This document shows, piece after piece, positions 22,285 through 28,909 of a stretch of 31,862 nucleotides of DNA. This DNA comes from JTS-RE9 sp964649195. Its GTDB lineage: Bacteria > Planctomycetota > Phycisphaerae > Phycisphaerales > Phycisphaeraceae. A model generated the notes under the pieces. That model was not told the origin of the DNA and did not search any database. It worked only from the letters and a program-made list of their open reading frames with translations. The DNA is taken from positions 1-31,862 of the forward strand of contig CAZYPK010000044.1 of assembly GCA_964649195.1 (NCBI GenBank), in the 5' to 3' direction. The number at the start of each line of letters is the position of its first letter. Positions within the stretch are counted from its first letter, which is position 1. The translations under genes and the position numbers were made by a program.

Positions 22285-22553
22285 AAGGCATTGAGGCACG
22301 AAGGCACGAAGGCACGGAGGGGATGAAAAGTTCCGAGTTCCGAGTTCCGAGTTCCGAGTTCCGAGTTGAAAGGCATTGAGGCACGGAGGGGAAGGCAGGG
22401 GAGAGAATGGCCGATGGCCATTGCAAAATGAAAATTGCAAAATGACGGAGCAGGCAACCGATCACCTGGGGCACGATGGCCTCCCCCTTCGTGCCTTCGT
22501 GCCTCAATGCCTTCGTGCCTTCTCCCCCGTGCCTTCGTGCCTCAATGCCTTCC
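22285..22553. repeat. Nested repeat complex: 8-mer arms enclosing a heptamer arm
   Basis: GAAGGCAC/GAGGCACG-type units (period 8) at 22285-22320 and 22371-22390 face their complement (CGTGCCTT, CGTGCCTC) at 22482-22553. A (GTTCCGA)5 tract (22330-22371) sits inside the left arm, as if inserted into it. It is non-coding. Confidence 0.8.
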
Positions 22554-22603
22554 TCACAATGGCACGATTTCGCAGACCTCACTATACTTGCGGCGTATCG
22601 ATC

Positions 22604-22624
22604 TCACTGCGGTTTTCGCAGTGA
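22604..22624 (+). promoter_or_regulatory. Leader hairpin before the DUF1844 gene
   Basis: TCACTGCG and CGCAGTGA form a perfect 8-bp stem with loop GTTTT. It ends just before the GGAAGGA ribosome binding site (22627-22633). It may stabilise the 5' end of the mRNA or affect initiation. Confidence 0.45.
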
Positions 22625-22642
22625 TTGGAAGGACGGCACACG

Positions 22643-23074
22643 ATGAGCAATGCACCCTCTGGCGGATCGAAGATTCAGATCGACTCGGATTGGAAGGCCG
22701 AGGCCGAGGCTGAGAAGGAACGGCTGGAACAGAAGGTGAAGGCCGCCGAGGCCACCAGGCCCGCCGGCGGCGCGGGCAGGCCGACGGCAGGCGGGCAGCG
22801 CGAACTGCCCAAGGCGTCGCTCGAAACGCTGCTGCAATCGATCGCCTCGCAGGCCATGCTCTACCTGGGCGTCATCCCCGATCCGCGCACCGGCCAGCGC
22901 ATTCAGCACCTCGAACTGGCCCGGCACCACATCGACACGCTTTCCGTGCTCGAGGAAAAAACCAAAAACAACCTCACCGAACCCGAAGCCAAACTCCTTT
23001 CCACCACGCTCTACGAACTGCGCCAGGCTTACATCCAGGTCGCCACCGCGATACGCGAGCAGCGGAAAGGATGA
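22643..23074 (+). CDS. DUF1844 domain protein
   Basis: A 143-residue soluble protein. The C-terminal half (about 60-140) matches DUF1844: SLETLLQSIASQAMLYLGVIPDP, then HLELARHHIDTLSVLEEKTKNNLTEPEAKLLSTTLYELRQAY. The N-terminal part is charged, Ala/Glu-rich and probably coiled-coil or disordered (KAEAEAEKERLEQKVKAAEA). The function of DUF1844 is unknown; the family is typical of planctomycetes, acidobacteria and deltaproteobacteria. The ATG at 22643 follows GGAAGGA by 9 bases. It precedes the succinate dehydrogenase genes by 133 bases filled with a heptamer element. Confidence 0.9.
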   Translation: MSNAPSGGSKIQIDSDWKAEAEAEKERLEQKVKAAEATRPAGGAGRPTAGGQRELPKASLETLLQSIASQAMLYLGVIPDPRTGQRIQHLELARHHIDTLSVLEEKTKNNLTEPEAKLLSTTLYELRQAYIQVATAIREQRKG

Positions 23075-23079
23075 TTGAA

Positions 23080-23200
23080 TCGGGTGTCGGGTTCCGGGTA
23101 TCGGGTGTCGGAACAGCCGCGTGCTGAACCTTCACTGTGAACCGGTCTTCGCCGACACCCGACACCCGACACCCGACACCCGACACCCGACACCCGAAGG
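23080..23200. repeat. (CGGGTGT)n inverted heptamer element before sdhC
   Basis: The left arm (23080-23111) has TCGGGTG-type units; the right arm (23152-23200) has at least five exact CGACACC units. The spacer is 40 bases. The right arm runs directly into the sdhC ribosome binding site (GAAGGA). Confidence 0.9.
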
Positions 23201-23207
23201 ATTCACC

Positions 23208-24023
23208 GTGTCCGACCACGCCACCACCCCTGCCTCCCCCGGCGTTCCTCTTCTGCGGAAGCATCACTTTCTTCTGCGCCGTCTTCATTCGCTCTCCGGC
23301 ATTTTGCCGGTGGGGCTGTTCGTCATCGCGCACCTGTTCACCAATGCGCAGATGATCTGGGGCCAGGCCGCCGGTCCCGCCGGTGATGCGGCTTTTCAGC
23401 ATGAAGTCGATTTCATCCACTCCATCCCCGCGCTCTATTTTGTCGAGCTGGCCCTGTGGGGCGCCATCGCCTTCCACGCCATCCTGGGCATCGGCTACAT
23501 GACCGGCTGGGTGCCCAACGTCAGGCACTACCCGCACATGGACAACTGGCGTTATCTGCTCCAGCGCATCACCGCCTGGCTCGCACTCATCTTCATCTTC
23601 CTGCACATCGCCACGCTGCGCTGGCGCATCAATGTGATCGGCATCTGGGACACGCCCTTCTTCCACCGCATGACCGCCGATGGCAAACCGGGGCACAGCC
23701 TCGATGATGTGCCCATGTCCCTCCCGCTGACCGCTTACGCGCTCCAGTATTCCTGGCTGGTGGTGGTCTTCTACCTGGTCGGCGTCTTCTCCGCGATTTT
23801 TCACTGGTGCAACGGCCTGTGGACCGCCGCCATCACCTGGGGTGCGACCATCACCAAGGGCGCCCAGAAAAGATGGGGCTATGCCTGCCTGGGCCTGGGC
23901 GTCGCCTTGACCGTGTTCATGCTCGCGGCCATCGCCGGGGCGCTGATGTACGACCTGAAAAACGACACGACCCAGGCGCAGCGAACGGCGCTGACGCAGA
24001 TCGTGCCGGGATGGGACAAGTAG
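23208..24023 (+). CDS. sdhC: Succinate dehydrogenase cytochrome b558 subunit
   Basis: A 271-residue five-helix cytochrome b558 of the fused SdhC/SdhD type found in Bacillus, Wolinella and planctomycetes. It anchors SdhAB and passes electrons to quinone through haem. Histidines in hydrophobic helices suited to bind haem are visible: FVIAHLF, AIAFHAILGI, IFIFLHIAT and AIFHWCNGLW. The first helix begins near RRLHSLSGILPVGLF. It starts with GTG at 23208, chosen because AAGGA lies 8 bases upstream and the alternative upstream extension would translate the heptamer repeat. It is the first sdh gene; sdhA follows after 140 bases occupied by a second copy of the same repeat family. Confidence 0.93.
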   Translation: MSDHATTPASPGVPLLRKHHFLLRRLHSLSGILPVGLFVIAHLFTNAQMIWGQAAGPAGDAAFQHEVDFIHSIPALYFVELALWGAIAFHAILGIGYMTGWVPNVRHYPHMDNWRYLLQRITAWLALIFIFLHIATLRWRINVIGIWDTPFFHRMTADGKPGHSLDDVPMSLPLTAYALQYSWLVVVFYLVGVFSAIFHWCNGLWTAAITWGATITKGAQKRWGYACLGLGVALTVFMLAAIAGALMYDLKNDTTQAQRTALTQIVPGWDK

Positions 24024-24026
24024 GAG

Positions 24027-24160
24027 CGGGTATCGGGTTTCGGGTGTCGGGTGTCGGCAAGACATTCGGATTTGAAGCCCAGCGCCCGCATCAACACCAT
24101 TGATTCACTCCTGCTTTTCCGACACCCGATACCCGACACCCGACACCCGACACCCGAATC
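24027..24160. repeat. (CGGGTGT)n inverted heptamer element between sdhC and sdhA
   Basis: The left arm is 24027-24057 and the right arm 24119-24160, with a 61-base spacer unrelated to the spacer of the copy before sdhC. The right arm ends 3 bases before the sdhA start codon and leaves no room for a normal ribosome binding site. Confidence 0.9.
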
Positions 24161-24163
24161 CCC

Positions 24164-26125
24164 ATGCCTGAATCTCCTCGCGTTATCGTCGTCGGCGGCG
24201 GACTGGCCGGCCTCTCCGCTTCCATTCGCATTGCCGAAGCCGGCCTGCCGGTGGACCTGTTCAGCATGGTCCCCGTCAAGCGGTCGCACTCCGTCTGCGC
24301 CCAGGGCGGCATCAATGCCTGCAACGATGTCGCCCGGCAGCAGGGCTACTCCGAGTGGGAGCACTGCGATGAAACGCTCTACGGCGCCGACTTCCTCGCC
24401 CAGCAGCCGCCGGTGTATGAGATGGCCCACTGGGCGCCGCGCATCATCGACCTGATGGACCGCATGGGCGTGCCCTTCGATCGCACCAAGGAAGGCCGGC
24501 GCGATCTGCGTCTCTTCGGCGGCTCGCTCTACAAGCGCACGCACTTCGCCGGCGCTTCCACAGGGCAGCAACTCATCTACGCGCTCGATGAGCAGGTCCG
24601 TCGATACGAAGCGGAAGGCAAGGTGAAGAAGTACGAGTTCTGGGAATTCCTCTGGCCGGTCATCGACGCCCCCGGAAGCGAAGGCCAATGCAAAGGCATC
24701 ATCGCGCAGGACATGCGGACGATGGAGATCAAAGCCTTCCGCGCCGATGCCGTGGTCATGGCCACCGGCGGCTGCGGGCTGATCTATGGCAAGAGCACCA
24801 TGTCCGTCATCTGCACCGGCGGCGCGGCCTCGCGCTGCTATCAGGCCGGCGCCTGGCTGGGCAACCCGGAAATGATTCAGGTCCATCCCACCGCCATCCC
24901 CGGCGAAGACAAGTGCAGACTCATGAGCGAATCAGCCCGCGGCGAAGGCGGCAGGCTCTGGGTGCCCGGCATCAAGGTCTCCGAAGGCGTCTGGAAGCCG
25001 CACCCGGAGTCCGGCAAAAACCCCGCGCAGATTCCCGACAGCGAACGCTACTACTTCCTCGAAGAAAAGTATCCGAAATACAAAAACCTCGTGGCACGCG
25101 ATGTGGCCACCCGTGAAATCTTCCAGGTCGTCATCGAAGGCTTCGGCATCGGCGGCGGCAGGCAGGTCTATCTCGATGTCTCGCATCTCCCCACCGACAC
25201 CAAGAAAAAACTCCGCGCCATCCTCGAAATCTACGAAAAGTTCACCGGCGATGATCCCACCGAAGTGCCGATGAAAATCTTCCCGGCGGTCCACTACTCC
25301 ATGGGCGGCCTCTATACCACCTTCACCCCCGAAGAACGCGAACTCCAGCCCGGCGACGCCCCCATGACCGCCGACGGGGCGCCCATCCCCAAAGCCATCG
25401 GCATGAAGCTGGGCGCCCCCGACAACATGATGACCAACATCCCGGGCCTCTATGCCTTCGGTGAAGTCAACTACAACTACCACGGCGCCAACCGCCTGGG
25501 CGCCAACGCTTTGCTCAACTGCATCTTCGACGGCCTCTTCTCCGGCCTGTCCGTCGTCAAGTATGTGAACGATGTCGTGAAGAACCGTGCCGCCTCGCTG
25601 CCGGATTCGATCTATGACGAACTGGTCGCCCAGGAAAAGGCCAAGATGCAGAAACTCATCGACAGCGCCACCAGCGGCGCCGATGCGAATCCGTACGACA
25701 TCCACCGCAGACTCGGCGACGAGATGACCGAAGCCTGCACCGTCATCCGCACGCACGATCGCATGGTCATCGCGGTGGAGACCATCGCCAAACTCCGCGA
25801 GGAGTTCAAGCGGGTCAAGCTCACCGACACCGGCATGTGGACCAATCAGAATCTCAGCTTCACCCGCGCCCTGGGCGACATGCTGCTCTACGCCCAGTCG
25901 CTGGTCATGGCGGCCCTGGCCCGCAGGGAATCGCGCGGCGCCCACTACCGCAGCGACTACCCCGAACGCGATGATGAAAACTTCATGAAGACCAGCCTGC
26001 TGAAATACGACAAGGAAAGCGACACGCACACGCTGGAATATGAGGATGTGCTGACGCCGATGGTGCAGCCGCGGCTGAGAAACTACGGCAAGACGGCGGA
26101 GAAGAAGGAGGCGGCGAAGGTGTAA
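24164..26125 (+). CDS. sdhA: Succinate dehydrogenase/fumarate reductase flavoprotein subunit
   Basis: A 653-residue FAD subunit that oxidises succinate to fumarate. The Rossmann FAD site is VVGGGLAGLSAS (about 9-20), and the His of RSHSVCAQGGINA (about 43) is the covalent FAD attachment position. Substrate-site segments include MATGGCG, HYSMGGLYT and the NYHGANRLGANALLN motif near residue 445. The C-terminal helical domain has RREESRGAH-like RRESRGAHYRSDYP. The length and the b558 partner fit the Bacillus-type complex. The ATG at 24164 has no Shine-Dalgarno because the heptamer arm ends just before it. It ends with TAA, showing that TAA is a genuine stop here. Confidence 0.96.
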   Translation: MPESPRVIVVGGGLAGLSASIRIAEAGLPVDLFSMVPVKRSHSVCAQGGINACNDVARQQGYSEWEHCDETLYGADFLAQQPPVYEMAHWAPRIIDLMDRMGVPFDRTKEGRRDLRLFGGSLYKRTHFAGASTGQQLIYALDEQVRRYEAEGKVKKYEFWEFLWPVIDAPGSEGQCKGIIAQDMRTMEIKAFRADAVVMATGGCGLIYGKSTMSVICTGGAASRCYQAGAWLGNPEMIQVHPTAIPGEDKCRLMSESARGEGGRLWVPGIKVSEGVWKPHPESGKNPAQIPDSERYYFLEEKYPKYKNLVARDVATREIFQVVIEGFGIGGGRQVYLDVSHLPTDTKKKLRAILEIYEKFTGDDPTEVPMKIFPAVHYSMGGLYTTFTPEERELQPGDAPMTADGAPIPKAIGMKLGAPDNMMTNIPGLYAFGEVNYNYHGANRLGANALLNCIFDGLFSGLSVVKYVNDVVKNRAASLPDSIYDELVAQEKAKMQKLIDSATSGADANPYDIHRRLGDEMTEACTVIRTHDRMVIAVETIAKLREEFKRVKLTDTGMWTNQNLSFTRALGDMLLYAQSLVMAALARRESRGAHYRSDYPERDDENFMKTSLLKYDKESDTHTLEYEDVLTPMVQPRLRNYGKTAEKKEAAKV

Positions 26126-26135
26126 GAGAAAGGCG

Positions 26136-26262
26136 AATAGCTAATACTTAATACTTATTACTTAATAGCTATTTCAGACATGCCTTGACGTGGCCAACCC
26201 GTGAAATGCCTTCTCCTCCAATAACTATTAAGCATTAAGTATTAAGTAATAAGCATTAGTCT
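26136..26262. repeat. (AATACTT)n inverted heptamer element after sdhA
   Basis: The left arm (26136-26174; AATAGCT, AATACTT, AATACTT, ATTACTT, AATAGCT) and right arm (26220-26262; ATTAAGC, ATTAAGT...) are reverse complements with exact 7-base period and a 45-base spacer. It is strikingly A/T-rich in otherwise GC-rich DNA. Confidence 0.92.
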
Positions 26263-26273
26263 TCTGTCTTTCA

Positions 26274-26768
26274 ATGAATCCATCACTGACACAACCCGCC
26301 GCCGTCCCCGCCCTCTGGCTCCCGCCCGGCCGCATGAGGCAATACGCCATCGCCCGGGCGACCGGTGGCGTGTTGTTCGCCGCGATCTTTGCGGGGTGGA
26401 TGGTGATTCAGTGGTCGAGCGTCACGATGCGGATCATCGCGGCATCGCTGATCGCGCTCACCGCATGGGTCACTGCGACTTCGATTGCCGGCGATGCCAG
26501 GCGCATGCGAGGCAGACAGGTCGAATATCTCGGTGATGCCCTGCTGATCACCACGCCCGATGGCGAACTCACCGTGCCGCTGGATGCGATCGCCCGCGCC
26601 ACATGGAACGAAGAGGCGGACAGCCCCGGCCTGGCGTTCCATGATCGAAATGAATCGTGCCTTGTACGCCTGGATGAAAACATCATCGCCGACGAGGCCG
26701 AGGCCCGCGCGTTTCTGCGCTGGCTGCGAAGCCATGCTGAAACGACGTTTGAAGTGAAGTGGCATTGA
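26274..26768 (+). CDS. Small membrane protein between sdhA and sdhB
   Basis: A 164-residue protein I do not recognise. Two hydrophobic segments (about 28-48 and 53-72) form a helical hairpin, followed by a soluble C-terminal half of about 85 residues. That half has a beta-rich pattern (VEYLGDALLITTPDGELTVPLDAIARATW) like PH-like domains attached to two helices; this is only a resemblance. The start lacks a clear ribosome binding site. Its position inside the sdh gene set, with 46 bases to sdhB, means it is probably co-transcribed, but it is not a known subunit. Confidence 0.7.
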   Translation: MNPSLTQPAAVPALWLPPGRMRQYAIARATGGVLFAAIFAGWMVIQWSSVTMRIIAASLIALTAWVTATSIAGDARRMRGRQVEYLGDALLITTPDGELTVPLDAIARATWNEEADSPGLAFHDRNESCLVRLDENIIADEAEARAFLRWLRSHAETTFEVKWH

Positions 26769-26814
26769 AAGAATCATTTCGGAGCGACACGCTCCGGCTC
26801 GCGAGGAATATGAA

Positions 26815-27606
26815 ATGATCGCACCGCACACGAACACCAAAAATGTCCGCATCCGCATCACCCGCAAGGACACGCCCGATGGCGTCTCCTATCAGCAGGA
26901 TTTTGATGTGCCTCAGCGGCCGCAGGCCAACGTGATCAGTTGCCTGCTCGCCATCGCGGGCAATCCGGTGACGATCGATGGCCGGCAGACCACGCCTGTC
27001 GTCTGGGATTCCAACTGTCTTGAAGAGGTTTGCGGGGCCTGCACCATGGTCGTCAACGGCAAGGTGCGGCAAAGCTGTTCCACGCTGATTCACGATCTGC
27101 TTCACGAAGGCTACGGCTCGCCGGAGAATCCGATCACGCTCGAGCCGATGAGCAAGTTTCCCGTCGTCCGCGATCTGTGGGTCGATCGTCAGCGGATGTT
27201 CGACAATCTCAAGAAGGTCAAAGGCTGGGTGCCCATCGATGGCACGCACGACCTTGGCGCAGGCCCCGTGGAATCGCAGAAGGACCAGGAACTTCGCTAT
27301 GGCCTTTCGCGCTGCATGACCTGCGGCTGCTGCCTGGAGGCCTGCCCGCAGTTCACCCTCGACAACGACTTCGTCGGCGCCCAGGTCTTCGGCCAGGCCC
27401 TCTACTTCAACATGCACGAAACCGGCGCCACCCTCAAGGGCGACCGCCTCGACGCCATGATGGAACCGGGCGGCATCACCGACTGCGGCAACGCCCAGAA
27501 CTGCATCAAGGTCTGCCCGAAGGAGGTTCCCCTCACCGAAGCGATCGCCGCCATCGGCAGACAGACGACGGTGCATGCGATCAAAAAGTTCTTCATGGGG
27601 AAATGA
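26815..27606 (+). CDS. sdhB: Succinate dehydrogenase iron-sulfur subunit
   Basis: A 263-residue subunit that carries electrons from FAD to the haem/quinone subunit. The [2Fe-2S] ligands are Cys68, Cys73, Cys76 and Cys88 (SNCLEEVCGACTMVVNG...SC). The C-terminal ferredoxin domain has CMTCGCCLEACP (from 167) for [4Fe-4S] and CGNAQNCIKVCPKEVP for [3Fe-4S]. GAGGAA precedes the ATG by about 9 bases. It is separated from sdhA by the small membrane protein, an unusual order (C-A-x-B). It converges with ddl across a heptamer element that may serve as a terminator for both. Confidence 0.96.
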   Translation: MIAPHTNTKNVRIRITRKDTPDGVSYQQDFDVPQRPQANVISCLLAIAGNPVTIDGRQTTPVVWDSNCLEEVCGACTMVVNGKVRQSCSTLIHDLLHEGYGSPENPITLEPMSKFPVVRDLWVDRQRMFDNLKKVKGWVPIDGTHDLGAGPVESQKDQELRYGLSRCMTCGCCLEACPQFTLDNDFVGAQVFGQALYFNMHETGATLKGDRLDAMMEPGGITDCGNAQNCIKVCPKEVPLTEAIAAIGRQTTVHAIKKFFMGK

Positions 27607-27611
27607 GGGGA

Positions 27612-27707
27612 GAAACAGGAGACAGGGGACTTTGTAGCCGCAGCGTCCTCGCTGCGCGTCTGCGGAACGGGAATCAGAGCGAAGCCGCAAGCGGCTGTCC
27701 CCTGCCC
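27612..27707. repeat. ACAGGGG-type element with modules 1 and 2, between sdhB and ddl
   Basis: Short heptamer arms (27612-27630 and 27696-27707) enclose module 1 (27633-27666, core GCAGCGTCCTCGCTGC) and module 2 (about 27671-27695, GAATCAGAGCGAAGCCGC...). It lies between convergent genes and can fold on either strand. Confidence 0.8.
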
Positions 27708-27712
27708 GAGCT

Positions 27713-28648
27713 TCATCCATCATGGACGGCCAGCCTGACCAGCCGATCCACCAGCATCGGCAGATCGATCCCCGCGTGGCCGGCGGCCATCGGCAGCAGT
27801 GAATGGCTGGTGAAGCCCGGGATCGTGTTCACTTCCAATATCCAGGGGCGCCTCTCATCATCGACGATGAAATCGACCCGGCTCATGTGGCGACAGCCCA
27901 GCGCCTCGAACGCGGAGACCGCCAGCACGCCCAGCCCTTCGAGTTCCGCAGGGGTCAGGCCGATCTTCGCGGGGTCGAGCAGGTACTGCGTGTCATCGCG
28001 GGTGTACTTGGCTTCGTAGGTGTAGAACTCGGTCGCGGGGACGATGCGGATCGGCGGCAGGGCGTGAAACGCAGCGGGTCCATCCTCCAGCACGCCGACG
28101 GTGATCTCCATGCCTTTGCAGAACTTCTCGATCATCAGGTGCGAATGCCTGGTGCGCAGATCGCCCAGCGCCGCCGCCGCCGCTTCGGGGGTCTTGCAGA
28201 TGGCCAGGTCGATGCTGCTGCCTTCGCGCGGCGCCTTGATCACCAGCGGCGCTTCGATGGAAGGCTGATCGGCGGCGGCGACCCGCTCGAAGGGGAGCGT
28301 GGGCAGGCCGGCTTCGCGCAGCTTCACCTTCGTCTCGTACTTGTCCATGCACAGCCGGGCCGCCGGCGCCCGGCAGCCGACGTACGGAATCTTTCGTTCA
28401 TCGAGTATCGCCTGCAACGGCCCGCCTTCGCCCCAGCCGCCATGCAGCGCCGCAAAAACCGCATCGCCCCGCCACTGCTTGAACTCATCAAGGGCGGACA
28501 GATCATCCGGACCGATGTCCCGCACGAGCACCTCATGACCGGCGGCGATCAGCGAAGCGGCAACCGTCCTGCCTGACTCCAGACTCACCGGTCGTTCACG
28601 ATCAGGACCGCCGGCCAGGACGAGAATCTTCAGTGAAGTTTGAGGCAT
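27713..28648 (-). CDS. ddl: D-alanine-D-alanine ligase
   Basis: A 311-residue Ddl that makes the D-Ala-D-Ala dipeptide for peptidoglycan. The N-terminal domain has VLAGGPDRERPVSLESG, then AALHGGWGEGGPLQAIL. The ATP-grasp core shows MDKYETKVKLREAGLPT, the REGSSIDL loop and EKFCKGMEITVGVL. The C-terminus has the catalytic Mg-binding RVDFIVDD...ILEVNTIPGFTSHSLLP. All expected residues are present and the length is normal. The ATG at 28648 has only a weak Shine-Dalgarno (GAGCAG). The presence of ddl supports a peptidoglycan wall. It is monocistronic, flanked on both sides by ACAGGGG-type repeat elements. Confidence 0.95.
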   Translation of the reverse strand: MPQTSLKILVLAGGPDRERPVSLESGRTVAASLIAAGHEVLVRDIGPDDLSALDEFKQWRGDAVFAALHGGWGEGGPLQAILDERKIPYVGCRAPAARLCMDKYETKVKLREAGLPTLPFERVAAADQPSIEAPLVIKAPREGSSIDLAICKTPEAAAAALGDLRTRHSHLMIEKFCKGMEITVGVLEDGPAAFHALPPIRIVPATEFYTYEAKYTRDDTQYLLDPAKIGLTPAELEGLGVLAVSAFEALGCRHMSRVDFIVDDERRPWILEVNTIPGFTSHSLLPMAAGHAGIDLPMLVDRLVRLAVHDG

Positions 28649-28705
28649 GGCTGCTCACTTGTGCAAGACGAGGACATCCGTAGGCGAGGAGTGCGGATCG
28701 TAACC

Positions 28706-28900
28706 GGGACAGGGGACGGGGGACAGGGGACCGATTCGTAGCCGCAGCGTCCTCGCTGCGCGTCGGCGGAACAGGGGATGGAAATCAGAGCGAAGCCGCA
28801 AGCGGCAGACGCGCAGCGAGGACGCTGCGGCTGTCAATGAAAGCGCGTCTGTTTCCTGTTTCTTGTTTTCTGTCTCCTCCCCTGTTCCCTGTCCCCTGCC
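28706..28900. repeat. ACAGGGG-type element with inverted modules, between ddl and the di-haem gene
   Basis: The left heptamer arm is 28706-28731 and the right arm 28850-28900 (CTGTTTC, CTGTCTC, CTGTTCC, CTGTCCC). Inside, module 1 appears twice in inverted orientation (28739-28770 and 28805-28832), with module 2 between them. It is the most complete copy, with three nested levels of symmetry. Confidence 0.85.
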
Positions 28901-28909
28901 GCGCCATGA

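Larger units (their letters stand above)
22171..22642. other. Divergent region between the PEP-CTERM and DUF1844 genes
   Basis: 472 bases without a gene. It holds the PEP-CTERM promoter (22237-22265), a nested repeat complex (22285-22553) and, just before the DUF1844 gene, a TATACT hexamer (22583-22588) and a leader hairpin (22604-22624). A 14-base direct repeat based on ATTGCAAAATGA lies at about 22420-22446. Confidence 0.65.

Noticed and set aside
22560..22574. TGGCACG...CGCA as a sigma-54 promoter for the DUF1844 gene
   Set aside because: The -12 GC dinucleotide is one base out of register and the TT before it is missing.
23152..23200. Short regularly repeated units as a CRISPR array
   Set aside because: The units are 7 bases long with no unique spacers between them, and no cas genes are present.
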